From NCBI RefSeq assembly GCF_003171675.1, contig NZ_QFZQ01000001.1, positions 186,001 through 250,000 of the forward strand: a stretch of 64,000 bases of DNA, in the 5' to 3' direction. The stretch is from Reichenbachiella versicolor (lineage in GTDB: Bacteria > Bacteroidota > Bacteroidia > Cytophagales > Cyclobacteriaceae). Of this stretch, positions 8,601-17,076 are shown in pieces. The position numbers were made by a program, and so were the translations under genes. The notes under the pieces were generated by a model. That model ran no database searches. It was not told the DNA's origin and saw only the letters and a list, made by a program, of their open reading frames with translations. Position 1 is the first letter of the stretch. Every line of letters starts with the position of its first letter.

Positions 8601-9836
8601 TTATGAGCTTAATATTAATTTGGATTGCTCATAGGCAAAAATGAGTGCAACTGATAGTGCAAATAATGGTAGCATGATGCCTAGGGCTATAATGATGATG
8701 AATAATCCTACGCCTACTGAGAACTGGGCTGGTACTACTGGTACGCTCCATTCTCCTTTTCGCTTCCTGAGAAGGTAAGTGTACAAACCTGATATGCTCA
8801 TCACCAATAGCATAAATGCAACTACTAGCATCAAATACCAGTTCCATGGCCCAAACTCTCCTTGATGAAAAGCCATCACCCATAGCCTTCCTTGCATCAT
8901 TATACCGATGTCTGACCACGCTAGTTTGGCTACAGGTTTTCCAGAGTATTGGTCGAAATGGAGCTTTCTCATAGAGGATAGCTCGCTTGTTCTATTGGAT
9001 ACGCTGAATACAGCCTTAGGAGAGAGGGGGAGGTGGAGACTTATTTCTCCAGGTAGATCCAGCTCTCGGGCTATCATTGCCATTTGATCTAAGGTCAATG
9101 GTTCGCCTTTGATTTCAGAAGTGAAAGCTCGCCCATCCCACGTTTTAGGGAAACCTGTATTTGTTTGATCTTGTACCCATTTGAAGTTGCTGCCAAAGAC
9201 ATCCGTCCAAGGTAGCCCCCCTGCGAGTACTAATAGAAGCAGGATTGAAAACCAAAATCCTGTGACGGCATGTATGTCTCGGTAGAGCAAACGCTTTGAA
9301 CCGTCAGTTCGAATGGTGAAAACACCTTTTAGCTTCCATCCGTCCTTGGGCCACCAGATATAGAGCCCTGTCAGTATCAGTACCACCATCCAGCTAGCGA
9401 CTAGTTCCACTACTTTGGTTCCGTACTTACTCAGTAGCAGCTCTCCATGCAGTTTTCTGATCAAGTACATGTCGGTGTTTTTGGTGACTACCTCGCCGTT
9501 GACAGACCCATCTACCGGACTGATGAAAAGACTAGACTTACCAGAGAATCTACCGGATATGAATTCTGTCGCTTTATTTTGATCAGCGGTGATGATCATG
9601 GCGTTGGGAGGTTTGATTGCGTTTTTCTTAGCGATCTCCCATTGCTCTTGATAGCTCACTAGGTGAGGCTCAGCAGGCACTTCTTTCAGACTATCATACA
9701 TGGGTTTTTCATAGTCGCTTTTAAATAGATATACTATACCTGTGATAGAAAGCAATATGATGATAGGCAGCGAAACAAGACCTGCTATGAAGTGCCATTT
9801 CCATAGCCACTGATGTAGTAAGTGCTTCGTGTTCAT
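8601..9836 (-). CDS. PepSY-associated transmembrane protein (iron/siderophore-uptake type)
   Basis: 411 residues with about four membrane segments (about 15-37, 140-163, 190-212, 335-355, plus a hydrophobic C-terminus near 375-405). HQWLWKWHFIAGLVSLP at the N-terminus, YRDIHAVTGFW and KLHGELLL are typical of the PepSY_TM family, whose conserved His residues are thought to bind haem or take part in reduction of imported ferric chelates. The start codon overlaps the stop of the upstream TonB receptor (ATGA, 9833-9836), so the two are translationally coupled and belong to one uptake operon. Confidence 0.85.
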   Translation of the reverse strand: MNTKHLLHQWLWKWHFIAGLVSLPIIILLSITGIVYLFKSDYEKPMYDSLKEVPAEPHLVSYQEQWEIAKKNAIKPPNAMIITADQNKATEFISGRFSGKSSLFISPVDGSVNGEVVTKNTDMYLIRKLHGELLLSKYGTKVVELVASWMVVLILTGLYIWWPKDGWKLKGVFTIRTDGSKRLLYRDIHAVTGFWFSILLLLVLAGGLPWTDVFGSNFKWVQDQTNTGFPKTWDGRAFTSEIKGEPLTLDQMAMIARELDLPGEISLHLPLSPKAVFSVSNRTSELSSMRKLHFDQYSGKPVAKLAWSDIGIMMQGRLWVMAFHQGEFGPWNWYLMLVVAFMLLVMSISGLYTYLLRKRKGEWSVPVVPAQFSVGVGLFIIIIALGIMLPLFALSVALIFAYEQSKLILSS

Positions 9837-12139
9837 TTCTGTGCGAATTTGTACCCGATTCCTACATTGAAGTTTCTAGGATTTCCGAGTGAGTAAGACT
9901 CCCCCCATTGGTTAGATCTAGCTACTGTGGCATAGAGCTCATCCGTTGCGTTGATGATATTGGTCCATATATCAAATGCCTTCCATTCATAGCCCAGTCT
10001 GAGGTTGAAAATATCGTAGCCTTCGTATGACTTGGAGTGTACAGCGTCCATATAGTATTCACCGACATGCTGCCATTCTACACTTGCTCTGAAACCCTTT
10101 AGGTACTCAGGTTTGTAGGTAATCTGCGCATTAGCTGTCCATTCGGGGGCTTGTGGCATGCTTTTATTTGAATAGTCGATACCTGATTCTTTATAATCTA
10201 GGAATTTGTGAATCGCATTTGTTCCACTTACTCTGATGAGAATAGAAGGTATTGGTTGTACTTGCAGGTTATATTCCACTCCTTGATGAGTCGTACTGCC
10301 AGCATTTTTACGGATTCTAGTGCCATCATCTAGTAATACACTGATGATTTCATTTCGACCATCCATTTGGTAAATCGTAGCTTCAAGTCTTGCTGTATTA
10401 TTGGCGAATGCTACCCAGCCACCAAGTTCATAACTATGGTAATAAACAGGTTTCAATGTAGGGATTTCATTCCCTCGGTATAGCTCACCTACTTGAGGAG
10501 GTACAAACCCTTGACTGTAGTTAGCATATATCCCACGATTGTTTTCTAGATCGTAGGTGAATCCAACTTTTGGAGTAAACTGACTGAAAGAATTTTTTCC
10601 ATCCAATACAGCTGTATAGGCATTGCTGTCTAGTGCATTTTCAAATTGGTAATTGAAATGATCAAATCTCAACGCGGCAATAAGGTTAAGATTGTCGACT
10701 AGTTCCACCTTGCCTTGAATATATGCTGCGGTATTCACTAAGTCTGCTTGATAGTCGGCTAGCAAACTATCAGTCTCTATAAATGAGTCATATATACCCT
10801 CGTTGTTTTTAGAGATTTCGATATAGTTAGCTTCGTATGTATTGGGACTATAGTCGACACTTACTCCTCCGATCAGACTACTATTCATCCAATTGAAGTC
10901 TTGCTTGTGCTGGGAGATGAGGCCGAAACTATTGAAGCTATTGTCATTGATTTCGCCATGAGCCAGGTTTGGGTTTCCCGCCGGAATCCAAGGTTTGAAG
11001 TCATCTTTTACCCTGTATGATGGGTTTTGCTTGACAGAGTTGTTTCTGTAGTAACCAGTAAAAGTTGATTTAGCATGATCATTCCAGTAGTGATTGACGG
11101 CCAGTTTGGTACGGATGGCATCCACCTGTCTATTGGTGAATGTTTGCTCTGATTCATAAGATTCACTGAAAAATGCTGCGCTGTCAATAGAGCCGGACAT
11201 TTCTGAATAGTAATCGATCAGTGTATTACTCCATACTATCTCAGTGTTTTCATTGACAAAGTAATTAGCAGAAAAACTCAAAGCCAACTTATCGAAATCG
11301 CTGTGCTCTCGGACACCATCTCGCTGGTCTGCATAATACCCTGCTACTCTTACACCTACTTTATTGAAGGTATTTGACGCATAGAAATCAGTTCTTTTGT
11401 ATCCTATGTCATTGCCTTGGATACTGATACCAGCAGTTGGGCGGTAAGATGGCTTTTGAGAGATGAAGTTCACCGCTCCACCGATCGCTTCACTACCATA
11501 GATACTTGAGGCAGGTCCTCGGATGATCTCAATGTTTTTTACTTTGGCCATATTCATTTCCAGTAAGGCATTGTGATTGAATACTCCAGATGCTCTGATA
11601 GGCACACCATCTTCTAGGTATAGATAAGATGCTCCATAGTCAATCGGTCTTCTAATACTCATTGTGTGCTGTTCATTGCCCAAGTCTACCATGTAGACCC
11701 CAGGGTTTTGATTGAGTATTTGGTCTATCGTGGTGGGCTTATTGTCGTCTATGGTTTTAGCAGTTACACTAGAAATGGCGATGGGGGCTTCTGATCGCTT
11801 TTCTTGTTCTCTGTTGGCACTGACTACGACTTCATTGAGAGACAGGACGTCTGTTTCTAGCCCTATCACAAGTCCTTTTTCTGCAGTAGTCATTTGAGGT
11901 TTATATCCCATGATATACACCTTCAGCTGGTCCCTTCCAGATTTTGCTTTGATGCTGAACTTTCCCTGTATATCAGTCAATACAGTTTGTTGGTTGTCTT
12001 CAGATAGATTGGACACGTATGTAAATGGTATTGCTTCACCTGTTTCTCCATTCGTTACAGTTCCAGTTATGATTTGTTGGGCATAGGTAGTAGTCATCCA
12101 TAAACACAGTATGGCTGTGATGATGTATTTGAAATTCAT
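9833..12139 (-). CDS. TonB-dependent outer-membrane receptor, probably for a metal chelate
   Basis: 768 residues. Order: signal peptide (1-20, ending TYAQ), a carboxypeptidase-regulatory-like beta domain (about 22-105), the plug (about 120-230, with NPGVYMVDLG and IEIIRGPASSIYGSEAIGGAVN) and a beta-barrel ending in an aromatic-terminated strand (VGIGYKF). It is not a SusC-type receptor: there is no SusD partner and the length is that of siderophore or metal receptors. Its neighbours, the coupled PepSY protein and the upstream Cys-rich small protein, support uptake of iron or copper. The exact ligand is not readable. Confidence 0.85.
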   Translation of the reverse strand: MNFKYIITAILCLWMTTTYAQQIITGTVTNGETGEAIPFTYVSNLSEDNQQTVLTDIQGKFSIKAKSGRDQLKVYIMGYKPQMTTAEKGLVIGLETDVLSLNEVVVSANREQEKRSEAPIAISSVTAKTIDDNKPTTIDQILNQNPGVYMVDLGNEQHTMSIRRPIDYGASYLYLEDGVPIRASGVFNHNALLEMNMAKVKNIEIIRGPASSIYGSEAIGGAVNFISQKPSYRPTAGISIQGNDIGYKRTDFYASNTFNKVGVRVAGYYADQRDGVREHSDFDKLALSFSANYFVNENTEIVWSNTLIDYYSEMSGSIDSAAFFSESYESEQTFTNRQVDAIRTKLAVNHYWNDHAKSTFTGYYRNNSVKQNPSYRVKDDFKPWIPAGNPNLAHGEINDNSFNSFGLISQHKQDFNWMNSSLIGGVSVDYSPNTYEANYIEISKNNEGIYDSFIETDSLLADYQADLVNTAAYIQGKVELVDNLNLIAALRFDHFNYQFENALDSNAYTAVLDGKNSFSQFTPKVGFTYDLENNRGIYANYSQGFVPPQVGELYRGNEIPTLKPVYYHSYELGGWVAFANNTARLEATIYQMDGRNEIISVLLDDGTRIRKNAGSTTHQGVEYNLQVQPIPSILIRVSGTNAIHKFLDYKESGIDYSNKSMPQAPEWTANAQITYKPEYLKGFRASVEWQHVGEYYMDAVHSKSYEGYDIFNLRLGYEWKAFDIWTNIINATDELYATVARSNQWGESYSLGNPRNFNVGIGYKFAQK

Positions 12140-12254
12140 CTTTGTTGATAATTTTTTATCGGAACAATGCGATAGTCATATCTTATCTATTACAAGGTAT
12201 AGATATGAAAGACCGACATTGATCTCTATTATTAAATTGAAATTTTAGTAAGAC

Positions 12255-12301
12255 AGCTAGAGCATAGGGAGGTTACGAGTACCATATACAATGCTCTAGC
12301 T
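12255..12301. other. Long-loop hairpin between the Cys-rich gene and the TonB receptor gene
   Basis: Perfect 11-bp stem AGCTAGAGCAT / ATGCTCTAGCT around a 25-base loop, in the 197-bp gap inside the likely operon. It could act as a partial terminator or mRNA processing site that sets the ratio of the small protein to the receptor. Confidence 0.45.
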
Positions 12302-12336
12302 AATTGGTTGAATGACTTGTTATTGCCATTCTTTAG

Positions 12337-12726
12337 TCATGTGAGGGAATTGATTTTTGGAGGTCTGAAGATGCCTTCAGGAAGCATAGTGTCATGAAAT
12401 ACACTGAGATATTCAGAGTTTAGATGGTTTAATTGATCGAAACATCTTGATAAACCTTCGAAGCTGCTTTTAGTATAGTAGTAAGACACTTCAAGTTTCT
12501 CTTTCTTACCAGAGGGGGCTTGTTTCTCCTCTTTCTCTTGTGCTTTTTTGAGCTTTTCGGCCAGATAACATTTACCATTACACATGGACATAGGCTTTTC
12601 TCTATTGATACAGAGAACCTCTGCAATGAAGCTTTGATTGATTTTGAAATCAATCATGATGCTAACCTGTTTGAGGTAGGGCATCGTCATCGCTAATAGC
12701 ATCAGTATGGGTAGTGCTCTTTTCAA
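12337..12726 (-). CDS. Small membrane/secreted protein with a conserved Cys cluster, metal-uptake associated
   Basis: 129 residues from a TTG start; no in-frame ATG lies upstream, and a strong promoter sits 18 bases before the TTG. The N-terminus is hydrophobic (ALPILMLLAMTMPYL). A Cys cluster follows: Cys39, Cys49 and Cys53 in the context CxNREKPMxxCNGKCYLA. A highly charged helix (KLKKAQEKEEKQ) comes next. Proteins of this design recur upstream of TonB receptors in Bacteroidota, and I infer a role in metal sensing or handling. An alternative start is the ATG at residue 9. Confidence 0.65.
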   Translation of the reverse strand: MKRALPILMLLAMTMPYLKQVSIMIDFKINQSFIAEVLCINREKPMSMCNGKCYLAEKLKKAQEKEEKQAPSGKKEKLEVSYYYTKSSFEGLSRCFDQLNHLNSEYLSVFHDTMLPEGIFRPPKINSLT

Positions 12727-12743
12727 GTTGCCAGAGAATGGCG

Positions 12744-12773
12744 CGAAGATAATAGATCAACTTAAAAATCAAA
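12744..12773 (-). promoter_or_regulatory. Strong Bacteroidota-type promoter of the metal-uptake operon
   Basis: On the minus strand TTTG (12770-12773) is followed after 18 bases by TATCTTCG (12744-12751), an excellent match to the Bacteroidota -33/-7 pair. Transcription would start only about ten bases before the TTG start codon at 12726, which supports that unusual start. Confidence 0.6.
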
Positions 12774-12860
12774 TAGAGAAAGGAAACAAGAGCGGGGAGT
12801 ATGTATTTCTTTGAGCTTATGATGAATGAGCATTTTCTCTGCCATAAGCTATAAAAACAA

Positions 12861-12892
12861 AAATAGCATCGAGATATACCCCGATGCTATTT
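12861..12892 (-). terminator. Terminator of the lipoprotein gene at 13028-14185
   Basis: Perfect 11-bp stem AAATAGCATCG / CGATGCTATTT with a 10-base loop; on the minus strand it is followed by TTGTTTTTAT. It could also stop transcription from the plus side. Confidence 0.75.
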
Positions 12893-12896
12893 AAAT

Positions 12897-12947
12897 TTTA
12901 ATCGCAGGGTGATAGCCTTTTGGGTTTAATTCCCGATCCTTGGGTCG
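12897..12947 (+). repeat. Short interspersed repeat, copy 1
   Basis: About 50 bp sharing the ordered blocks AATCGCAGGG, GATAGCC, TTGGGTTTAATTC and GATCCTTGGGTC with copies at 14238 and 17002. All three have the same orientation. This copy sits just 3' of the lipoprotein gene; copy 2 sits just 5' of it. Confidence 0.75.
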
Positions 12948-13027
12948 AGTAGAAATAAAATCCCAAAGATACCCCGTACCCTTGAGTTGGGGAGCTTCAT
13001 TTCTCTTATTACCTATAAGGCTAACCT

Positions 13028-14185
13028 TTACCTTGTCGCTACAATTTCAGCAGATATAGTCAGCTTAGCCTCTTCGAATAGATCATTGCTGTCATGATCA
13101 TTGAATATTTTGGTGTAGAAGATCGCTGTGGTCTCATAACTCCCTGCTGGAAAGTACCTTGAGATAGTAACATTGATACTTGCACTTTCTCCGGGTTTTA
13201 AGCCACCACCAGGAACGACTCTTGAGGCAGTGATGTCTGCAAATGTAGGAGAGGAAGTACTGTTTTCGTACTTGGTAGCTTTATAGAAGGAGATAGGGTG
13301 GTTACCTTGGTTCGTCCAAGTAGTGACATCGCTGAAATAGTGGGCTTCCAATTCTACCGCGTTAGGAGTCGATACACTTGACGATCCTAATTTTACAGGA
13401 TTGATCACATCTACAATGATGGAAGTGGTTTTAAGCTCACCTTCATCATCCTCTACGATGAGACTTAAGGTTTTAGGATACTTAAGATCGAAGCTCATAG
13501 ATTGATCTGTGTATTCTGTACGATCAGTTGAACTTGACTCCTGATTATAGTAAAGCTTACTACCTTCAAAAGTAACCGTTGGTGTCAAGTCAGTGAAGTC
13601 TGTACCTACGGGAACAAAAATATAGATTTTATTTAGCCCAAATTCTTGTACTGAATGATGTATATCTATGTCCTCTGTCAATGCTGGATTTTTGCTCTTC
13701 TCAAATGAAAACCTAGTGATCCTAGGAGTTCGATCGACTGGAGCTTCTTCTTGAAGGACTTGAACGTCATAGTGGAGCAATTCTTCTTTAGTTTCTACCG
13801 AGCTAATGGTGAAAGTATGCGTTTTCCCATCCTCAAATGATAGTTGTTCACTGTTACTAGGTGTGATTTCGAATTTGCTCAGGTTTAGTTCGTCTGAAGT
13901 GATAGAAGCAGATATTTTGTCAAGTCCCACAGTTGAGTGAGATACTGTAATTACAACTTTACCATGTGAGGTTTCTTTATTGTCTTCTATGCTGGGGTTA
14001 GTAATGTCAATCGATACAGGAGTAATTCCAAATAATGGAAAATCAGATAAAAGCGCTTCGTTGATATCAATAGAGCTACTTCCTGTATCACCATCTTCAT
14101 TGGTATCATCACTTGAACTGCATGAAACTAAGCAGTTAAATGCAAGTAACAGGGCTAGGAGGTTAGAGTAATTTTTAAATTTAAT
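13028..14185 (-). CDS. Secreted lipoprotein with immunoglobulin-like domains, unknown
   Basis: The start at 14185 (MIKFKNYSNL) is chosen over 14239 because it gives a clean lipoprotein signal with lipobox CLVSC; 385 residues. After an acidic, Ser-rich linker come about three beta-sandwich-like segments. The first two have the DUF5018-like pattern seen in surface lipoproteins of polysaccharide loci (VVITVSHSTVGLDKI ... FTISSVETKEELLHYDV). The last quarter has an adhesin-like layout (VPGGGLKPGESASINVTI). It is flanked by direct copies of the interspersed repeat and lies divergently from the GH16 gene, so a role in binding the same glycan is plausible but unproven. Confidence 0.6.
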   Translation of the reverse strand: MKFKNYSNLLALLLAFNCLVSCSSSDDTNEDGDTGSSSIDINEALLSDFPLFGITPVSIDITNPSIEDNKETSHGKVVITVSHSTVGLDKISASITSDELNLSKFEITPSNSEQLSFEDGKTHTFTISSVETKEELLHYDVQVLQEEAPVDRTPRITRFSFEKSKNPALTEDIDIHHSVQEFGLNKIYIFVPVGTDFTDLTPTVTFEGSKLYYNQESSSTDRTEYTDQSMSFDLKYPKTLSLIVEDDEGELKTTSIIVDVINPVKLGSSSVSTPNAVELEAHYFSDVTTWTNQGNHPISFYKATKYENSTSSPTFADITASRVVPGGGLKPGESASINVTISRYFPAGSYETTAIFYTKIFNDHDSNDLFEEAKLTISAEIVATR

Positions 14186-14237
14186 CATGGGGTAAATGTG
14201 TTGTTGTGAAAAATTGATTTTACAATCTAGTACGTTC

Positions 14238-14288
14238 ATTCAATCGCAAGGCGATAGCACATTGAGTTTGATTCCCTGACCTTGGGTG
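14238..14288 (+). repeat. Short interspersed repeat, copy 2
   Basis: Same blocks as copy 1: AATCGCAAGGCGATAGC, TTGAGTTTGATTCC and GACCTTGGGTG. It begins about 53 bases upstream of the lipoprotein start at 14185. Confidence 0.75.
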
Positions 14289-14726
14289 TTAGAACTCATT
14301 TGTTTTAAACGGGCGCTAAATTACAATTATTGTTAGCACAGGTGATACTATTTTATGTAAAAAGGCAGGTTTAAAGCTTTAATTTGATAAAGTTTATTTT
14401 GAGTTAAAGATTTAATAATGAGAAGTTCCCTTGAGTGTTGAATCTTTCATGGTCATATGGATTGACTGGTATTTATGTTAAAAACTTTACAGTGATTTTT
14501 CCTTTATGATTTGTCAATTATGTCTACTCAACAGGCGATGGTTCATGACATTAGCCTTTTTTAAGTGAATACATGATTAGAATGATAAAAAACATTATTT
14601 AAATAATGCAAAGTGAATTTTTCTTTGAAGTTACCTTTTGTCTTAATAATCAGTTGTTTGTGTGTAGTAAGTGATTATTCTGCACGGAGCATATGATAAA
14701 GGTGGGAGGTAATATCTAAGACAAAA
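14289..14726. other. Intergenic region between divergent lipoprotein and GH16 genes
   Basis: About 440 AT-rich bases with no credible gene. It must carry the regulatory region of the GH16 gene, but I see no clear operator or strong promoter match. Confidence 0.5.
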
Positions 14727-16931
14727 ATGATGATGATGAAAAAGACTAGATTGCTTAGTGGATTGCTTTGCTTGATTTCTATATCTACTCTGGCAGATCC
14801 ACCAACTCCTCCACCTGGGAAAGTTTGGGTGTTGAATGAATTGATGAGTGATGAATTCGGACCAGAAGGCCCCAACTTGGACGTCTGGAATGTATATGGT
14901 CACGACAGATCTTGGGATCGAACTTCGGCTTTTGATCCCAAAGTGCTGGGTGTTGAGAAAGAGCCTGGAACTGATAATTACATTTTGACTTTGAATCCTA
15001 TCTGGTATTATGAGGATGAAGTCTGGACTCATCCATCTACTGGTCGTACTTACCAGTTTTCAGGAGCGGCACTTGATACCAAGCATAGAGAAACTTATGG
15101 GTACTATGAGATAAGAATCCGACCGTCTGACTTTCCTTTTGGATCAGGTGTTTTTATGAACTCTAGAGGAAATCCTGCAATAGCTTGTGATGATAGATAT
15201 GCATCGGAGTTGGATCTTATTGAAAATATGGGATATACAGGTCCGGGAGCTGGTGAGTTTGATAGTCGTGGAGGTTTCTTTAATTATGTTCAGCATGTGA
15301 ATAGTCATACAAAGAATATCATGACATCTGATGGTTCGGGTAATTGTATCCTAAGTGATAATCCGTGGCAGTCTGCTGGGGCAGATCATTATGATTTAGA
15401 AGATCGTCATGCTTTTTTTACAGTAGGGATGTGGTGGAAGGACGAGAAAACAGCTCATTTCTATAATAATGATAGGCAGTTTAGCACTATTACCCCTGCT
15501 AGAGATTACAACATTCCGATGGTTTTGATTTTGTCTATGGAAACATATACAACAAAAAAGGATGATGAAAATAATGCTGGAAACCCTAAGCCTGCAGAGT
15601 GGATGTGGGATGAGGAGTTTCGTACAAAAGACCAGCGTGCAGTCAAATATGATTGGGTAAGAGCTTGGAAACTTGTAGATATAGATGCTAATCAGATTAA
15701 TGATACTAAAGATAATTTGCAGGCACCGTCAACAACAATAGATACTTATCAAGGAAGAAATATAGAGGCGACTTTAATTTATTCTGTAAAAGCAAATAGA
15801 AAGGTTGTTGCTAAGCTGTTATCTCCAGTTGGTGATGAATTGGACAGACAGGAGTTTAATGTAACTAAGGGTGTGCGTTCGCTTAGAACAAACTTAAAAG
15901 TCGGGGATGAAGTAGCTGTTGCGTCTAATTACAAAGTTAGGTTTGAGATATTGGATGGTACGAATGTCTTAGTCGATGATGAAACACTAGTCAATGTTCA
16001 AGCTACTACTTATACTAAACAGCTTTCGAGTGACTTGTATCCAACATCCCTAGAGCCTCGCCAATCTAGCTATCAGATTCCTGTAGAGTATGAGACTGAT
16101 GAGGAAAGCACTATTAATATTGAATTGAAGAAACCGGACGGAACCTCAGTTGGGATTTTTACTGCTGATGTAGACAAAGGTAAAGGTGTATCAAGGGTTA
16201 ATGTCAGTCTTGATCCAGTACTAGATGCTGGTGATGATTATGTGCTAAAAACTTATATGCACCGAAAGGGTATGGATGAATCGGACCCAATGGCTGTATC
16301 AATAGGTGATGTCAATGTAGATTTAACTGAAGGTGCATGGGGAGATATTAGTATCAATAGCACAACTTCTTCTATCAATATGGATGACACTACTGTAAGA
16401 GTTGACTACACTTACTCTGCTCTTGAAAATGGGGTGTTAGAAATTTCATTTATTGATCCTGATGGTAAAATAGTAGCAACCAAAAGACATATTGAAAGAT
16501 ATGGAGAGAGAACACTGTCGCGGGATATTATTTGGGATAAACAAGACCTTACTCCATCGGATGATTATAAAGTCACTATTTCATATACTTATGATGACAA
16601 TCTTTATCCTGCATTAAAGGATACCGTTTACAATATTTCAGTGCTCAACGATGTTACGGATATTAGTAATTTTAATAGTGAAGAGGTCAATTCGTTGCTC
16701 TCTTACCCAAACCCTACGAATGGAGAAATATCTCTTTCTTTAAAAAATAATTCTGATAGAGTTTTGGCTGTTAGCTTATTTGACTTTAGTGGATCTAGAG
16801 TTGATTTACCATATACTCTTTCTGAGGATAATGAAATTAAGTGCGATCTATCAGTTTACTCCCCAGGAGTGTATGTCATAGAGGTAGCTACAGATAGAAA
16901 AGTGTATTCATTCAAAGTAATTAGGGAATAA
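14727..16931 (+). CDS. Secreted family GH16 glycoside hydrolase with type IX sorting domain
   Basis: 734 residues. A signal peptide (about 1-23) is followed by a GH16 jelly-roll domain (about 35-315). The catalytic motif ELDLIE lies at residues 161-166, with Glu161 the expected nucleophile, Asp163 the helper and Glu166 the acid/base of the beta-bulge type. Trp-rich surroundings (VWNVYGHDRSW, MWWKDEK, YDWVRAWK) fit a sugar cleft. Two or more Ig-like modules follow (about 330-640), then a C-terminal type IX secretion sorting domain (about 657-734: SYPNPTNGEISL ... GVYVIEV). GH16 enzymes cut beta-1,3 or beta-1,4 galactans or glucans; with the adjacent mannosylglycerate operon, a red-algal galactan is likely, but the subfamily is not assignable by eye. 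Confidence 0.85.
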   Translation: MMMMKKTRLLSGLLCLISISTLADPPTPPPGKVWVLNELMSDEFGPEGPNLDVWNVYGHDRSWDRTSAFDPKVLGVEKEPGTDNYILTLNPIWYYEDEVWTHPSTGRTYQFSGAALDTKHRETYGYYEIRIRPSDFPFGSGVFMNSRGNPAIACDDRYASELDLIENMGYTGPGAGEFDSRGGFFNYVQHVNSHTKNIMTSDGSGNCILSDNPWQSAGADHYDLEDRHAFFTVGMWWKDEKTAHFYNNDRQFSTITPARDYNIPMVLILSMETYTTKKDDENNAGNPKPAEWMWDEEFRTKDQRAVKYDWVRAWKLVDIDANQINDTKDNLQAPSTTIDTYQGRNIEATLIYSVKANRKVVAKLLSPVGDELDRQEFNVTKGVRSLRTNLKVGDEVAVASNYKVRFEILDGTNVLVDDETLVNVQATTYTKQLSSDLYPTSLEPRQSSYQIPVEYETDEESTINIELKKPDGTSVGIFTADVDKGKGVSRVNVSLDPVLDAGDDYVLKTYMHRKGMDESDPMAVSIGDVNVDLTEGAWGDISINSTTSSINMDDTTVRVDYTYSALENGVLEISFIDPDGKIVATKRHIERYGERTLSRDIIWDKQDLTPSDDYKVTISYTYDDNLYPALKDTVYNISVLNDVTDISNFNSEEVNSLLSYPNPTNGEISLSLKNNSDRVLAVSLFDFSGSRVDLPYTLSEDNEIKCDLSVYSPGVYVIEVATDRKVYSFKVIRE

Positions 16932-16961
16932 TTAGTGAGGACTAACCAAATTCTAAAAAAG

Positions 16962-16990
16962 AGGAGGATTCAATCAAATTGAATCCTCCT
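16962..16990 (+). terminator. Terminator of the GH16 gene
   Basis: Perfect 13-bp stem AGGAGGATTCAAT / ATTGAATCCTCCT with a 3-base loop followed by TTTT. Confidence 0.85.
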
Positions 16991-17001
16991 TTTAGGTTTA
17001 C

Positions 17002-17055
17002 TTTTAATCACAAGGCGATAGCCTATTGGGCTGAATTCTTCGATCCTTGGGTCAG
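17002..17055 (+). repeat. Short interspersed repeat, copy 3
   Basis: Same blocks as copies 1 and 2 (AATCACAAGGCGATAGCC, TTGGGCTGAATTC, GATCCTTGGGTC). It lies between the GH16 terminator and the 3' end of the glycerate kinase gene. The GGC-GATA-GCC block can form a small hairpin. Confidence 0.75.
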
Positions 17056-17076
17056 AAAATGTCACTTGTGAATGTT

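Noticed and set aside
14643-15032. Minus-strand frames across the GH16 start
   Set aside because: Opposite-strand shadows of the GH16 gene with His/Tyr-rich artefact composition.
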